Assembly (NCBI RefSeq): GCF_001968835.1
Contig: NZ_MRDE01000021.1
Span: 1-48,121 of the forward strand
From: Tersicoccus phoenicis
Lineage (GTDB): Bacteria; Actinomycetota; Actinomycetes; Actinomycetales; Micrococcaceae
DNA: 48,121 nucleotides
Reading direction: 5' to 3'
Shown: piece by piece, positions 15,480-26,047 of the stretch
Layout of the letters: the number at the start of each line of letters is the position of its first letter
Numbering within the stretch: the first letter of the stretch is position 1
Position numbers and translations under genes: made by a program
Notes under the pieces: generated by a model
Seen by the model: the letters and a program-made list of their open reading frames with translations, nothing else
Told to the model about the DNA's origin: nothing
The model's database searches: none

Positions 15480-16409
15480 GTGTCGCGGGCAGCGGTCCGG
15501 CGCATGCCGTCCGCCGGCCACGCGGCCTCGTGCCAGCACCCGCGACAGCAGCCGGATCCGGGTGCGCAGGACGAGGGCGAGCAGCAGGACGATGCCGCCC
15601 ACGACGGCCCACTGCGGGTCCGGCTCGGTACCCGGCGACGTGCGGTAACCTCCCGCGTCGAGTCCGGCCGCCCGCTCGAAGTGGTTGCGGGCGGCCGGGT
15701 AGAAGGCGTCGTCCACGGTGTACAGGAGAGGCATCACGACGGGACCGCCGATCGTCGTGAGCACCGCCGCCTGATCCACGTGCCGTGACTCGTGCACCGC
15801 CAGCGCCGCGTTCTCCTCCGGGCCGCGGGTGATGTTCGGGCCGAAGCGCAGGTAGGTCTGCTCCCCCATGATGCCGAAGCCGTGGCGCTCGGAGGGGCGG
15901 CCACCGTTGTCGACCACGTTCCAGGCGACGAAGGTCTCGCCGACGATGGATCCGCCGGCGCTGGTGCGGGGCGGTCGCCAGAAGACGACCGGCTGGGAAC
16001 TCTGGCATGCGTCCATGCCGACCAGCCTGCCGCCGGCCAGGGCGAGACCGCTCACCCCGGACAGCACCACACGTCGAGCCGCGTCCCAGGTGGGCTGGAC
16101 GCTCACCCGCGGTACCGGCTCCGGCACCACCGCACCGCTGGCGAGCACGTGCGCGCTGCAGGGCACCAGAGGGAAGACGGCGGCCTGCGTGCGCACCACC
16201 GCCCCGGCGACGAGCAGGAGGGCGCTGACCGGTATCACCACCGCGGCGACCCGGGCGTTCCGCGCGCACCGCCGACAGCCGGCGGCCCGGCGGGCGCGGC
16301 GTCGCCGGACGGACGGCAAGAGCCAGACGGCGCCGAGCAGACCCAGACTGAGCAGCAGGCAGAGCCCGCGCCCCACCCCCCGGAACCGTCGAGGGATCGA
16401 ACGCGACAC
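15450..16409 (-). CDS. Predicted membrane protein with HExxH zinc motif
   Basis: 319 residues. Two N-terminal hydrophobic helices (about 14-33 and 53-73) are separated by a very basic loop with C45 and C48. A long outer region of about 190 residues follows, then a C-terminal helix (about 267-287) and a basic tail. The outer region contains H206-E-S-R-H210 followed by DQ (VHESRHVDQ) and then NHFERAAGLDAGGY, where E245 could be a third zinc ligand. HExxH in an exposed loop suggests a zinc metallopeptidase, but no known peptidase family is recognised with confidence. GTG start. Confidence 0.72.
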   Translation of the reverse strand: MSRSIPRRFRGVGRGLCLLLSLGLLGAVWLLPSVRRRRARRAAGCRRCARNARVAAVVIPVSALLLVAGAVVRTQAAVFPLVPCSAHVLASGAVVPEPVPRVSVQPTWDAARRVVLSGVSGLALAGGRLVGMDACQSSQPVVFWRPPRTSAGGSIVGETFVAWNVVDNGGRPSERHGFGIMGEQTYLRFGPNITRGPEENAALAVHESRHVDQAAVLTTIGGPVVMPLLYTVDDAFYPAARNHFERAAGLDAGGYRTSPGTEPDPQWAVVGGIVLLLALVLRTRIRLLSRVLARGRVAGGRHAPDRCPRHSPGWFGAGP

Positions 16410-16577
16410 TCCGTCACGCCCGCCCGCGACCCGACCGGCGTCGAGCGGATCCGTCGTTCAGCGCCGGAGAAATGATCAGCATGCTGACAGCGTAGAAGGG
16501 TCGACCGGTCTCGCCCAGTGTCCGCACCCCTTGACGGCAGTCCGGTGATGCCCGCGCCGGCTCGGCGCGCGGGGTTG

Positions 16578-17516
16578 TCAGCGGAGCAGCAGGTCCTCGG
16601 TCGTCGTGTGCGGCAGGGCGACCGTCACCTGGGTGCCCCAGGGGTCGTGCACGACGACGGACGCACCGGTGTCGGCGAACGGCACCTGCTTGGTGGTCAG
16701 CCGGGCGGCGAGCGCCTCCAGGTCCTCGCGGCCGGGCACGGTGACGGCGACGTCGCCCAACCCCAGGCTCGCTGCACGGGGCCCCGCACCGGCACTGTTC
16801 CAGGTGTTCATCGCGATGTGGTGGTGGTATCCCCCGGCGGAGGCGAACACCGCGCCCGGGTAGGAGGAGACGGTGGTCTCGAAACCGAGGGCGTCGACGT
16901 AGAACGCGGTGGCGGTGGCGGTGTCACCGACCTGCAGGTGCACGTGGCCCACCCGGCCCGCCTGCTTCGGGGCCTCCGCGAGCGTCTCCGGATCCAAGTG
17001 GCGCTGCAGGTAGGCGTTCGGGTCGAGGAACAGGGTCGACATCTGCAGTTCGCCGTGCTCGTACGTCCACCGGGACCGGTCCCGGTCGGTGTACAGCTCG
17101 ATGCCGTTGCCCTCCGGGTCGGTGAAGTAGAACGCCTCGCTGACCAGGTGATCGCTCGAGCCGACGAAGCGGCTGCGATCGTCGGTCCCGGCCCGGTACA
17201 CGGTCGCCGCGAGGGATGACGCGTCGTCGAACAGGAACGCGGTGTGGAACAGACCGGCCTGGCGCGGGTCGACGGCGGGCAGCCCGGGTGTGGCGATCAG
17301 TCGCACCATCGGCGTGGCGCCACGGCCGAGCACGCGGTGCACCTCGGTGCCGCGGGAGCGTTCCTCCAGCGGCTCGAGGGCCAGGGCGTTCGCGTAGTAG
17401 GAGGACATGCCCTCCAGATCGCCGACGCGCAGGGACACGGCGTCCATGGCGGTGCCGGCGTTGAGGGTGATGCCGTCGACGGCGGGAGTGGTGGAGGCGG
17501 TGGCGGACTCGGTCAT
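16578..17516 (-). CDS. VOC-family extradiol (catechol 2,3-)dioxygenase-like protein
   Basis: 312 residues made of two paired vicinal-oxygen-chelate modules. Likely metal ligands sit in VGHVHLQVGD and YHHHIAMNTW of the C-terminal half; EGNGIELYTD marks the end of the N-terminal half. Length and layout match CatE/YfiE-type ring-cleaving dioxygenases, which use Fe(II) or Mn(II). It lies about 100 bases downstream of an F420/NADP reductase-like gene on the same strand, a pairing typical of quinone or electrophile stress operons. It is probably controlled by the palindrome at 18247-18258. Confidence 0.85.
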   Translation of the reverse strand: MTESATASTTPAVDGITLNAGTAMDAVSLRVGDLEGMSSYYANALALEPLEERSRGTEVHRVLGRGATPMVRLIATPGLPAVDPRQAGLFHTAFLFDDASSLAATVYRAGTDDRSRFVGSSDHLVSEAFYFTDPEGNGIELYTDRDRSRWTYEHGELQMSTLFLDPNAYLQRHLDPETLAEAPKQAGRVGHVHLQVGDTATATAFYVDALGFETTVSSYPGAVFASAGGYHHHIAMNTWNSAGAGPRAASLGLGDVAVTVPGREDLEALAARLTTKQVPFADTGASVVVHDPWGTQVTVALPHTTTEDLLLR

Positions 17517-17622
17517 GACGACCTCTCTGGACAGGCTTTCCGGACGTGGAGCGGTGAGTTCGGGAGTCCGGGCGCGACCGTGGCCGCGCCCGGACGGGCT
17601 GGCAGTGGGGAGCGGGCGGCGA

Positions 17623-18201
17623 TCAGCGGACGAGACCGAAGCCCCCGGTCCAGGCGATCTTCTCGCCGGCCGCCAGGTTCAACTGCAGGAAACCCAGGGC
17701 CTCCAGCTCGTGGGCGCGCGCGAGCGAGCCCGCGTCGAGGGCGCTGACGCCACCGGCCTCGATGGCCGCGGCGAGGGTGCCCTTGGCATCGGCGTCGTCA
17801 CCGGCGATCAGCACCGTGGTCTGCAGATCGCCGACCTTCTTGGCGGACAGGGTGGCCGCGAAAGTCGTGTTGAACGCCTTGAGCACGCGGCTGTTCGGCA
17901 GCTTCTGGGCGATCTGCTCGGTGGCGGAGGAGCCGGCCGGGACCACCAGGGAGTCGAAGGTGGAGAAGTCGAGCGGGTTGGTGATGTCGACGACGGTCTT
18001 GCCGGCGAGCTGGTCGCCGTAGGCGCCGAGGATGCCGTCGACCGCCGGGTAGGGCACCGCCAGGACGACGACGTCGCCCTCGAGTGCGGCGCTGCCGGAC
18101 TGCTCGTGGCTGATGTAGGTGACGCTGGTGCCGCCGTCCGCGAGGACGCCGCCGATCGCGTTCGCCATGTTGCCGGTTCCGATGATGGTGATGGTGGCCA
18201 T
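17623..18201 (-). CDS. NADPH-dependent F420 reductase-like Rossmann protein
   Basis: 192 residues. The N-terminal Rossmann fold has ITIIGTGNMANAIGGVLAD, the AVPYPAVDGIL segment and VVDITNPLDF. The C-terminal half (SRVLKAFNTTFAATL, EALGFLQLNLA) matches the F420H2:NADP oxidoreductase/NAD-binding F420 family. The true F420 reductase passes hydride between F420 and NADP. Several short homologues are only annotated NAD(P)-binding, so the cofactor remains open. GGAG lies 8 bases before ATG 18201. First gene of a two-gene unit with the dioxygenase. Confidence 0.82.
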   Translation of the reverse strand: MATITIIGTGNMANAIGGVLADGGTSVTYISHEQSGSAALEGDVVVLAVPYPAVDGILGAYGDQLAGKTVVDITNPLDFSTFDSLVVPAGSSATEQIAQKLPNSRVLKAFNTTFAATLSAKKVGDLQTTVLIAGDDADAKGTLAAAIEAGGVSALDAGSLARAHELEALGFLQLNLAAGEKIAWTGGFGLVR

Positions 18202-18246
18202 GACTGACTCCAATTTCTATGGGGACGGGCGAGTCGGCCCGCTTAC

Positions 18247-18258
18247 TTGTAACTACAA
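18247..18258. promoter_or_regulatory. Palindromic operator candidate (TTGTA-AC-TACAA)
   Basis: Perfect inverted repeat TTGTAACTACAA, 46 bases upstream of the reductase start on the minus strand, embedded in AT-richer sequence than its surroundings. HxlR/QorR-type redox regulators bind sites of this shape upstream of quinone-stress genes. No regulator gene adjoins it, so it would act from elsewhere. Confidence 0.5.
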
Positions 18259-18362
18259 CCAACTTCCCGGATGTATTCCCGGCGCGCCGAGTTGCGTCGT
18301 CGAACTCCTGCCCGATAGCGTGTGAGCCGCATCACCACAACTGAAATCGCCTCTGCGCCGTG

Positions 18363-18556
18363 GCGGGAGAGTCCCGCCAGCCATCGCTGAGCGGGCGCCG
18401 AAGGAGCAACTCCTCCCCAGGAATCTCTCAGGCACCCGGTACCGCCGCGGCAAGGCAACTCTGGAAAGCAGTCCGGTACGGCCGGATTCACCGACGGTGC
18501 AAGCTGCCCATCCACGTGCAGCGAAAGCTCTCAGGTCCCATGACAGAGCGGGGAGG
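18363..18556 (+). promoter_or_regulatory. Tandem glycine riboswitch (two aptamers)
   Basis: Aptamer 1 (about 18363-18450) has GGGAGAGTCC, GCCGAAGGAGCAACTCC and AATCTCTCAGGCACCC in canonical order. Aptamer 2 (about 18451-18556) has CAACTCTGGAAAGCAGTCC, GACGGTGCAAGC, GCGAAAGCTCTCAGGTCCC and closes with GACAGAG pairing to CTCTG at 18459-18463. This is the classic paired glycine-sensing architecture. It lies about 180 bases upstream of the CycA-type permease on the same strand and probably switches permease expression with intracellular glycine. I did not identify a clear expression-platform terminator. Confidence 0.93.
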
Positions 18557-18738
18557 AACCCGGCCCAGCGCTCCGGCGCCTTCACTCCTGGAGTTCCTCG
18601 TGATGATTCAGCGCCACCGGTACCTGCTCGTGCGCTGACCGGGCCACGACCGGATCGATCCCCAGACTCACCTGCGGTCGTGCGCCTGCGTCGCGCCGTT
18701 GCGACGCCGCCCGCACGTCCTCGAAGGAGAACACTGCC

Positions 18739-20223
18739 ATGGCAGGTACATCGACCTCGCGCCGGAACGCAACCGGCGCCCCCACCGACACGGGCCACTC
18801 ACCGCACCTGGCCCGCCAGTTGTCCAACCGTCACATCCAGCTCATCGCCATCGGCGGGGCGATCGGCACCGGCCTGTTCATGGGGTCCGGCAAGACCATC
18901 TCCGTCGCCGGGCCCAGCGTGATCTTCGTGTACATGATCATCGGCTTCATGCTCTTCTTCGTGATGCGGGCGATGGGCGAACTGCTGCTCTCCAACACCA
19001 ACTACAAGTCCTTCAGTGACTTCGCCGGGGACCTGCTGGGCCCGTGGGCGGGCTTCTTCACCGGGTGGACCTACTGGTTCTGCTGGGTGGTCACCGGCAT
19101 CGCCGACGTGATCGCCATCGCCGGATACGCCAGGGAACTCGTCCCCGGGATCCCGTTGTGGGTGCCGGCGGTCGCGGCCATCGTCATCCTGCTGGCCCTG
19201 AACCTGCCCACCGTCAAGGCGTTCGGTGAGACCGAGTTCTGGTTCGCACTGATCAAGATCGTCGCCATCGTCGCGTTGATCATCACGGGCCTGGTGATGA
19301 TCTTCACCGGTTTCCAGTCCGATGCCGGTCCCGCCACCTTCGCCAACCTGTGGAGCCAAGGCGGCTTCTTCCCGAACGAGTTCATGGGCTTCGTGGCCGG
19401 CTTCCAGATCGCCGTGTTCGCGTTCGTCGGCATCGAGCTGGTGGGCACGACGGCGGCCGAGGCGAAGGATCCGGAGAAGACACTGCCGCGCGCCATCAAC
19501 GCGATCCCGATCCGTGTGCTCCTGTTCTACGTCGGCGCGCTGATCATCCTCATGTCCGTCACCCCGTGGACCGAGTTCCGCGCAGGTCACAGCCCGTTCA
19601 TTGCCACGTTCGCGCTGGCGGGCCTCGGCATCGCCGCCACCGTGGTGAACCTGGTGGTGCTCACCTCGGCCATGTCCTCGGCGAACTCCGGCATCTACTC
19701 GACCTCCCGGATGGTCTTCGGGCTCGCCCAGGAGGGTGACGCGCCGGCGATGTTCGGCCGGCTGTCCGGCCGCAAGGTGCCCCAGAACGCCCTGTTCCTG
19801 ACCTGCGTGCTGCTGCTCGCGGGCGTGGTCCTGCTCTATGCCGGCAAGGACGTCGGCGCAGCGTTCGACATGGTCACCACGGTGTCCGCGGTCTGCTTCA
19901 TGTTCGTCTGGTCGATGATCCTGGTCAGCTACCTGGTCTTCCGCCGGCGCCGGGCGCGGCTGCACGAGGTTTCCGCGTTCCAGATGCCGGGCGGCCGGGT
20001 GATGGTCTGGGTCGTGTTCGCCTTCTTCGCCTTCGTGCTCTGGGCGCTGACGACCCAGCCGGACACGTTGGCGGCGCTGGCGGTGACGCCGATCTGGTTC
20101 GTGGTCCTGGGCGCGGCGTGGCTCGTGCTGCGCCGCCGCCCCACGCACCAGGCGCGCTTCGAGCAGTTCAAGGCGGAGCTGGCCGAGGACCGGGAGGCGG
20201 AACAGGAGGAGGTCGCCCGGTAG
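18739..20223 (+). CDS. cycA: Glycine/D-serine/D-alanine-type amino acid permease (CycA-like)
   Basis: 494-residue APC-superfamily, 12-helix proton symporter. The signature IGGAIGTGLFMGSGKTIS lies in TM1, with SFSDFAGDLLGPWAGFFTGW after TM2-3. The sequence closely follows CycA, which takes up glycine, D-serine and D-alanine. The glycine riboswitch upstream supports glycine as a substrate or signal. AAGGAGAA lies just before ATG 18739. The unit ends at a strong hairpin (20240-20270). Whether the switch turns uptake on or off with glycine cannot be read from the sequence. Confidence 0.9.
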   Translation: MAGTSTSRRNATGAPTDTGHSPHLARQLSNRHIQLIAIGGAIGTGLFMGSGKTISVAGPSVIFVYMIIGFMLFFVMRAMGELLLSNTNYKSFSDFAGDLLGPWAGFFTGWTYWFCWVVTGIADVIAIAGYARELVPGIPLWVPAVAAIVILLALNLPTVKAFGETEFWFALIKIVAIVALIITGLVMIFTGFQSDAGPATFANLWSQGGFFPNEFMGFVAGFQIAVFAFVGIELVGTTAAEAKDPEKTLPRAINAIPIRVLLFYVGALIILMSVTPWTEFRAGHSPFIATFALAGLGIAATVVNLVVLTSAMSSANSGIYSTSRMVFGLAQEGDAPAMFGRLSGRKVPQNALFLTCVLLLAGVVLLYAGKDVGAAFDMVTTVSAVCFMFVWSMILVSYLVFRRRRARLHEVSAFQMPGGRVMVWVVFAFFAFVLWALTTQPDTLAALAVTPIWFVVLGAAWLVLRRRPTHQARFEQFKAELAEDREAEQEEVAR

Positions 20224-20239
20224 AGCGGCCGTCTCGTGG

Positions 20240-20270
20240 GGCTGGCCACCGGAATATCCGGTGGCCAGCC
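20240..20270 (+). terminator. Hairpin terminator after cycA
   Basis: Perfect 13-bp stem GGCTGGCCACCGG / CCGGTGGCCAGCC with a 5-base AATAT loop, 16 bases after the cycA stop. It also covers the open-frame GTG at 20261, which makes that an unlikely start for the next gene. Confidence 0.82.
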
Positions 20271-20284
20271 ACCGCTGCACGGGC

Positions 20285-21544
20285 GTGACCCGCTTCGATC
20301 CTCTCGCGCACTCCCCCGACGACCGGCTTCTCGACGTCGTCGTCATCGGCGCCGGTCAAGCGGGGCTGAGCGCGGCTCACCATCTGCTGCGCAGCGGCCT
20401 GCGCTCGTGGGACGACGTCGTCGTCCTGGACGCGAACGACGGGCCCGGTGGTGCCTGGCGGCACCGCTGGGACTCCCTGACCCTCGGAGCGGCGCACGGC
20501 ATCCACGATCTGCCCGGCCTGCCGCTGGGCACGCCGGACCCCACCGAGCCGGCCAGCCGGGTCGTCGCCCGGTACTACGGGGCCTACGAGGGCGCATTCG
20601 AGCTTCCGGTGATGCGCCCGGTCGCCGTCGCCTCGGTGGACCAGGAACCGGACGGCGTGTTCACCGTGACCGCTCGGGACGGCCGCCGCTGGCGGACCCG
20701 TGCCGTCGTCAACGCCACCGGCACCTGGGACAGCCCGTATGTCCCGCGCTATCCCGGCATCGCGTCCTTCATCGGCCGCCAGCTGCACACCCGCGACTAC
20801 ACGGCCGCGACCGACTTCACCGGCCGGCGCGTCCTCGTCGTCGGCGGAGGCACCTCCGCTGCCCAGTTCGTGCTCGAGCTGCACCGCGCCGGCGTCGACA
20901 CGGTCTGGAGCACCCGCAAGGCACCTCACTGGACCGACCGGGCGTTCGACCAGGACTGGGGCCGGGACGTCGAGTCCGCCGTCACCGGCCGTACGGTGCG
21001 CGGCCTGGCGCCGCTGTCCGTCGTCGCCGCCACCGGGCTGCCGCTGTCCCGCCCGTACGTGGCCGCCATCGAGTCCGGCCGGCTTATCAGCCGAGGCCCG
21101 CTGCGGCGGCTCACGCCCACCGGCGCGGTGCTGACCGGCCCGGGACCGGACGGACACGGTGTCCCCTCCCAGGGGGCGGCCGACCGGCTGATCGACGACG
21201 ACGTCCGCGCGCGCGTGCCCGCCCTGCCGGGACACCCCGTGCCCGACGGCGAGGACGGGTGGGAGGTGCCGATCGACGTCGTGCTGTGGGCCACCGGCTT
21301 CCGCGCGTCGCTCGGCCACCTGTCTCCCCTTCACCTGCGCGAACCCGGCGGGGGCATCGTGATGGAGACCGACGGCGTGACCGTCCCGAAGCGACCCGGC
21401 CTGTTCCTCGTCGGCTACGGCGCTTCGGCGTCCACGCTCGGGGCCACCCGCGCCGGCCGGAGAGCCGCCCGCGCCGCGGTGCGGTTCGTGTCCCGGCCGG
21501 CGGCGGAGGACGCCGGTGACGCGAAGGAGGACGTCAGCGCCTGA
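20285..21544 (+). CDS. FAD-dependent NAD(P)-binding oxidoreductase (flavin monooxygenase-like)
   Basis: About 419 residues with two nucleotide-binding loops: FAD site VVIGAGQAGLSAAHHLLRSG near the N-terminus and NADP site VLVVGGGTSAAQFVLEL mid-protein. ATGTWDSPYVPRYPG and the C-terminal ATGFRASLGHLSPL are as in CzcO/FMO-type flavoproteins. It probably oxygenates or reduces a small organic substrate; the substrate is unknown. The start is uncertain: GTG 20285 is chosen because GTG 20261 lies in the upstream terminator. It stands alone between two terminators. Confidence 0.82.
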   Translation: MTRFDPLAHSPDDRLLDVVVIGAGQAGLSAAHHLLRSGLRSWDDVVVLDANDGPGGAWRHRWDSLTLGAAHGIHDLPGLPLGTPDPTEPASRVVARYYGAYEGAFELPVMRPVAVASVDQEPDGVFTVTARDGRRWRTRAVVNATGTWDSPYVPRYPGIASFIGRQLHTRDYTAATDFTGRRVLVVGGGTSAAQFVLELHRAGVDTVWSTRKAPHWTDRAFDQDWGRDVESAVTGRTVRGLAPLSVVAATGLPLSRPYVAAIESGRLISRGPLRRLTPTGAVLTGPGPDGHGVPSQGAADRLIDDDVRARVPALPGHPVPDGEDGWEVPIDVVLWATGFRASLGHLSPLHLREPGGGIVMETDGVTVPKRPGLFLVGYGASASTLGATRAGRRAARAAVRFVSRPAAEDAGDAKEDVSA

Positions 21545-23233
<1,689 letters not shown>

Positions 23234-23249
23234 GCGGCGAGCCCCGACG

Positions 23250-23702
23250 TCAGAGCACCTCGCCGATGTCCTCGGCCCACACCTCCGGGTAACGCTGCTG
23301 GAACTGCTCCATCAAATCCCGGCACGCCGGGTCGTCGAGCACGACGACGTCGACGCCCCGGGACCGCAGCAGCCCCAGCTCGCCAGAAAAGGTCTGCGCC
23401 TCCCCGACGACGACGCGGCGGATCCCGAACTGGATGATGGCACCGGTGCACATGGCGCACGGGGCGAGCGTGGTGATCATGACCGCGTCGGCGTAGGAGC
23501 GCATCCGCCCGGCGTTGCGCAGGCAGTCGATCTCTCCGTGCGCGGTGGGATCGCCGTGCTGGACCCGCTGGTTGTGGCCGACGGCGACGAGCTCGCCGTC
23601 GACGACGAGCGCGGCGCCGATGGGGACACCGCCCTCGGCGAGCGAGGCGGCCGCCGCCTCGCGGGCGCGGTCGACGTGGTCCGGGGAGAAGGTGAAGGCC
23701 AT
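23250..23702 (-). CDS. Yeast-type cytosine deaminase
   Basis: 150-residue zinc hydrolase converting cytosine to uracil for pyrimidine salvage. Zinc site H55-G-E57 (TAHGEIDCL) and P81-C82-A-M-C85 followed by TGAIIQFGIRRVVVGE. The HGE (not HAE) box, the TGAII segment and the C-terminal end WAEDIGEVL follow the fungal Fcy1 enzyme closely rather than the amidohydrolase-type bacterial CodA. Start ATG 23702 aligns with the family; the frame extends upstream without support. Guanine or tRNA-adenosine deaminase is the alternative, but the C-terminus argues against it. Confidence 0.85.
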   Translation of the reverse strand: MAFTFSPDHVDRAREAAAASLAEGGVPIGAALVVDGELVAVGHNQRVQHGDPTAHGEIDCLRNAGRMRSYADAVMITTLAPCAMCTGAIIQFGIRRVVVGEAQTFSGELGLLRSRGVDVVVLDDPACRDLMEQFQQRYPEVWAEDIGEVL

Positions 23703-23839
23703 GCCCGTACCGTATCCCGACGAGTCGGCCCGGACAGACCGCTCCGGGGGCCGTGGCAACGGCTGGCAACTGCTCCGCTTCACGCGGCGCGCGTGTCAGG
23801 CTGGCGGTGACCCACGGATCCCATTCGAAGGAGAATGAC

Positions 23840-25978
23840 GTGCCCGAGACCGCAGCCGCCTGGATGGATACGTCCCTGCCCCCGCGGGAGCGTGCCGAGA
23901 AGCTGGTCGCCGCGATGACGCTGGAGCAGAAGATCGCCCAGCTGCACGGCGCGATGGAGACCATCGACATCTACGCCCTGTCCAACGCGGCGGCCGCCAA
24001 CGGTGAGGATCTCGAGCAGCTCGCCGCGCAGATCCGCATCGAACGGCACGTGGCCGGGATCGAGGAGCTCGGCATCCCCCGGTTCCGGATCACCAACGGC
24101 CCGGTCGGCGTCGGGATGGGCGACGGCACGCCGAGCCCGAAGGCCACCTCCCTGCCGATGTCCATCGGCCTGGCCGCCGGCTTCGACCCCGCCCTGGCCC
24201 GCGAGTACGGCGACGTCATCGGATCCGAGACGGCCACCCTCGGTCAGCACGTGCTGGAGGGCCCCGGCGTGTGCCTGCACCGGACCACCATCTCCGGCCG
24301 GAACTTCGAGTACTTCTCCGAGGACCCCTACCTGTCCGGCGTGATGGGCGTGGAGGTCACCAGGGCGATCCAGGCGCACGACGTCATCGCCATGGCCAAG
24401 CACTTCGTGCTCAACGACCAGGAGTACGAGCGGTTCCGCGCCAGCGTCGAGGTCGACGAGCACGTCATGCGGGAGCTCTACCTGCTGCCGTTCGAGATGG
24501 TGGTCAAGGACGCGCAGCTGGCCGCGATCATGAGCTCCTACAACCGGATCCGCGGCGTCTACGCGACGGAGAACCGGCCCACCCTCACCGACATCCTGCG
24601 CACCGAGTGGGGTTTCGAAGGCTACGTGCAGTCCGACTTCTGGTCCTGCCGGTCCGCCGCCCCGTCCCTGAACGCGGGCATGGACCACGAGATGCCGGAC
24701 GCCAAGTGGCTGAACGAGACCAACGTCAAGAACGCGCTGAATGACACCAGCCTCGAGCTGGCCACCGTGGACCGGGCCCTGATCCGCCGCTACACCCAGA
24801 TGTTCCGGTTCGGTCAGTTCGAGCGGCCCTACGCCCCGGGGGAGATCGACGCCGCCGCGCACGGGGCGATCGCCCGGCGCATCGGCGGCCAGATCGCCGT
24901 GCTGCTGAAGAACGACGGCGAGCTACTGCCGCTGGACCCGAACGCCGGCTCGATCGCCGTCATCGGGCAGGCGGCGTACGTCGAGCAGGCCTGCCTGGGC
25001 GGCGGCGGCTCCTCCAAGGTCGATCCCCTGTACACCGTGCCGCCGCTGCAGGGTCTCCGGGACGTGCTCGCCGACCTGGGCGGGTCCGCGACGGTCACCT
25101 CGGTCACGGTGGCCGACGACCTGGCCAACCTGGCCGAGGCGAAGCGGGCCGCCGCCGACGCCGACGTCGTCGTGCTGATGGCCGGGCTGATCGCCACCGA
25201 GGGCGCCGACCAGGCCGACGCGAACATGCTCAACGACCAGAACCGGATGCTGACCGAGCTGCTGGGCGTCAACCAGCGCACCGTCGTCGTGCTCAAGGAC
25301 AGCAACCCGGTGCTGATGCCATGGATCGACGCCGCCCCGGCCGTGCTGGAGGCGTGGAACCAGGGCGCCGAGGACGGGCATGTGGTCGCGGACCTGCTGT
25401 TCGGCGTCGTCAACCCGTCCGGGAAGATGCCGACGACGGCGCCGCGAACCGCGGACGACACCCTCTACGCGCGCAACCCGGAGCGGTACCCGGGCACGGA
25501 CGAGGGCGACGGCTACCCCGTGATCCGCTACTCCGAGGGCCTGCAGATGGGTTACCGGTGGTTCCAGGGGCAGGGCATCGATCCGCTGTTCGGCTTCGGT
25601 CACGGCCTCTCGTACACGACGTTCGACGTCGCCGACGTGTCCGTCGACGCACCCGACGGCGTGGCGGCCCCGGTCACGGTGAGCGCATCGGTGACCAACA
25701 CGGGGTCCGTCGCCGGGGCCGAGGTGGTGCAGGTCTACCTCGGGGTGCCCGCGGCCGGTCAGCCCCCGAAGCGGCTGGTCGGGTTCGCCAAGGTGCTCGT
25801 CGAGCCGGGTGCCACCGAGCAGGTCACCGTCATGATCGACCCGGCAGCGTCCAACCACCCGTTCGCGGTGTGGGACTACGCAGCCCGGACCTTCGCACCT
25901 GTGACCGGGGACCACACGGTGTACGTGGGCACCTCGGCGGCGGACACCCCGCACACGACCGCGATCCGGGGGGCGTGA
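23840..25978 (+). CDS. Glycoside hydrolase family 3 beta-glucosidase
   Basis: 712-residue retaining exo-glycosidase. The N-terminal barrel has AMTLEQKIAQLHG, the MAKHFVLNDQE substrate loop and nucleophile D266 in VQSDFWS. The second domain carries GGGGSSKVDPLY and VVLKDSNPVLMPW. The C-terminal fibronectin-III-like domain begins after FGFGHGLSYTTF. No signal peptide is visible, so it is probably cytoplasmic, acting on imported oligosaccharides or glycosides. Start GTG 23840 follows GAAGGAGAATGAC. It lies in a glycosidase neighbourhood with a GH2 enzyme and a PAS-ANTAR regulator. Confidence 0.92.
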   Translation: MPETAAAWMDTSLPPRERAEKLVAAMTLEQKIAQLHGAMETIDIYALSNAAAANGEDLEQLAAQIRIERHVAGIEELGIPRFRITNGPVGVGMGDGTPSPKATSLPMSIGLAAGFDPALAREYGDVIGSETATLGQHVLEGPGVCLHRTTISGRNFEYFSEDPYLSGVMGVEVTRAIQAHDVIAMAKHFVLNDQEYERFRASVEVDEHVMRELYLLPFEMVVKDAQLAAIMSSYNRIRGVYATENRPTLTDILRTEWGFEGYVQSDFWSCRSAAPSLNAGMDHEMPDAKWLNETNVKNALNDTSLELATVDRALIRRYTQMFRFGQFERPYAPGEIDAAAHGAIARRIGGQIAVLLKNDGELLPLDPNAGSIAVIGQAAYVEQACLGGGGSSKVDPLYTVPPLQGLRDVLADLGGSATVTSVTVADDLANLAEAKRAAADADVVVLMAGLIATEGADQADANMLNDQNRMLTELLGVNQRTVVVLKDSNPVLMPWIDAAPAVLEAWNQGAEDGHVVADLLFGVVNPSGKMPTTAPRTADDTLYARNPERYPGTDEGDGYPVIRYSEGLQMGYRWFQGQGIDPLFGFGHGLSYTTFDVADVSVDAPDGVAAPVTVSASVTNTGSVAGAEVVQVYLGVPAAGQPPKRLVGFAKVLVEPGATEQVTVMIDPAASNHPFAVWDYAARTFAPVTGDHTVYVGTSAADTPHTTAIRGA

Positions 25979-26047
25979 GCAGCCCCGACACCCATGATGG
26001 GGACGGCGACGGTTGCCGAGCGGGTATCGTTCCGTGCGGAGGAAATC

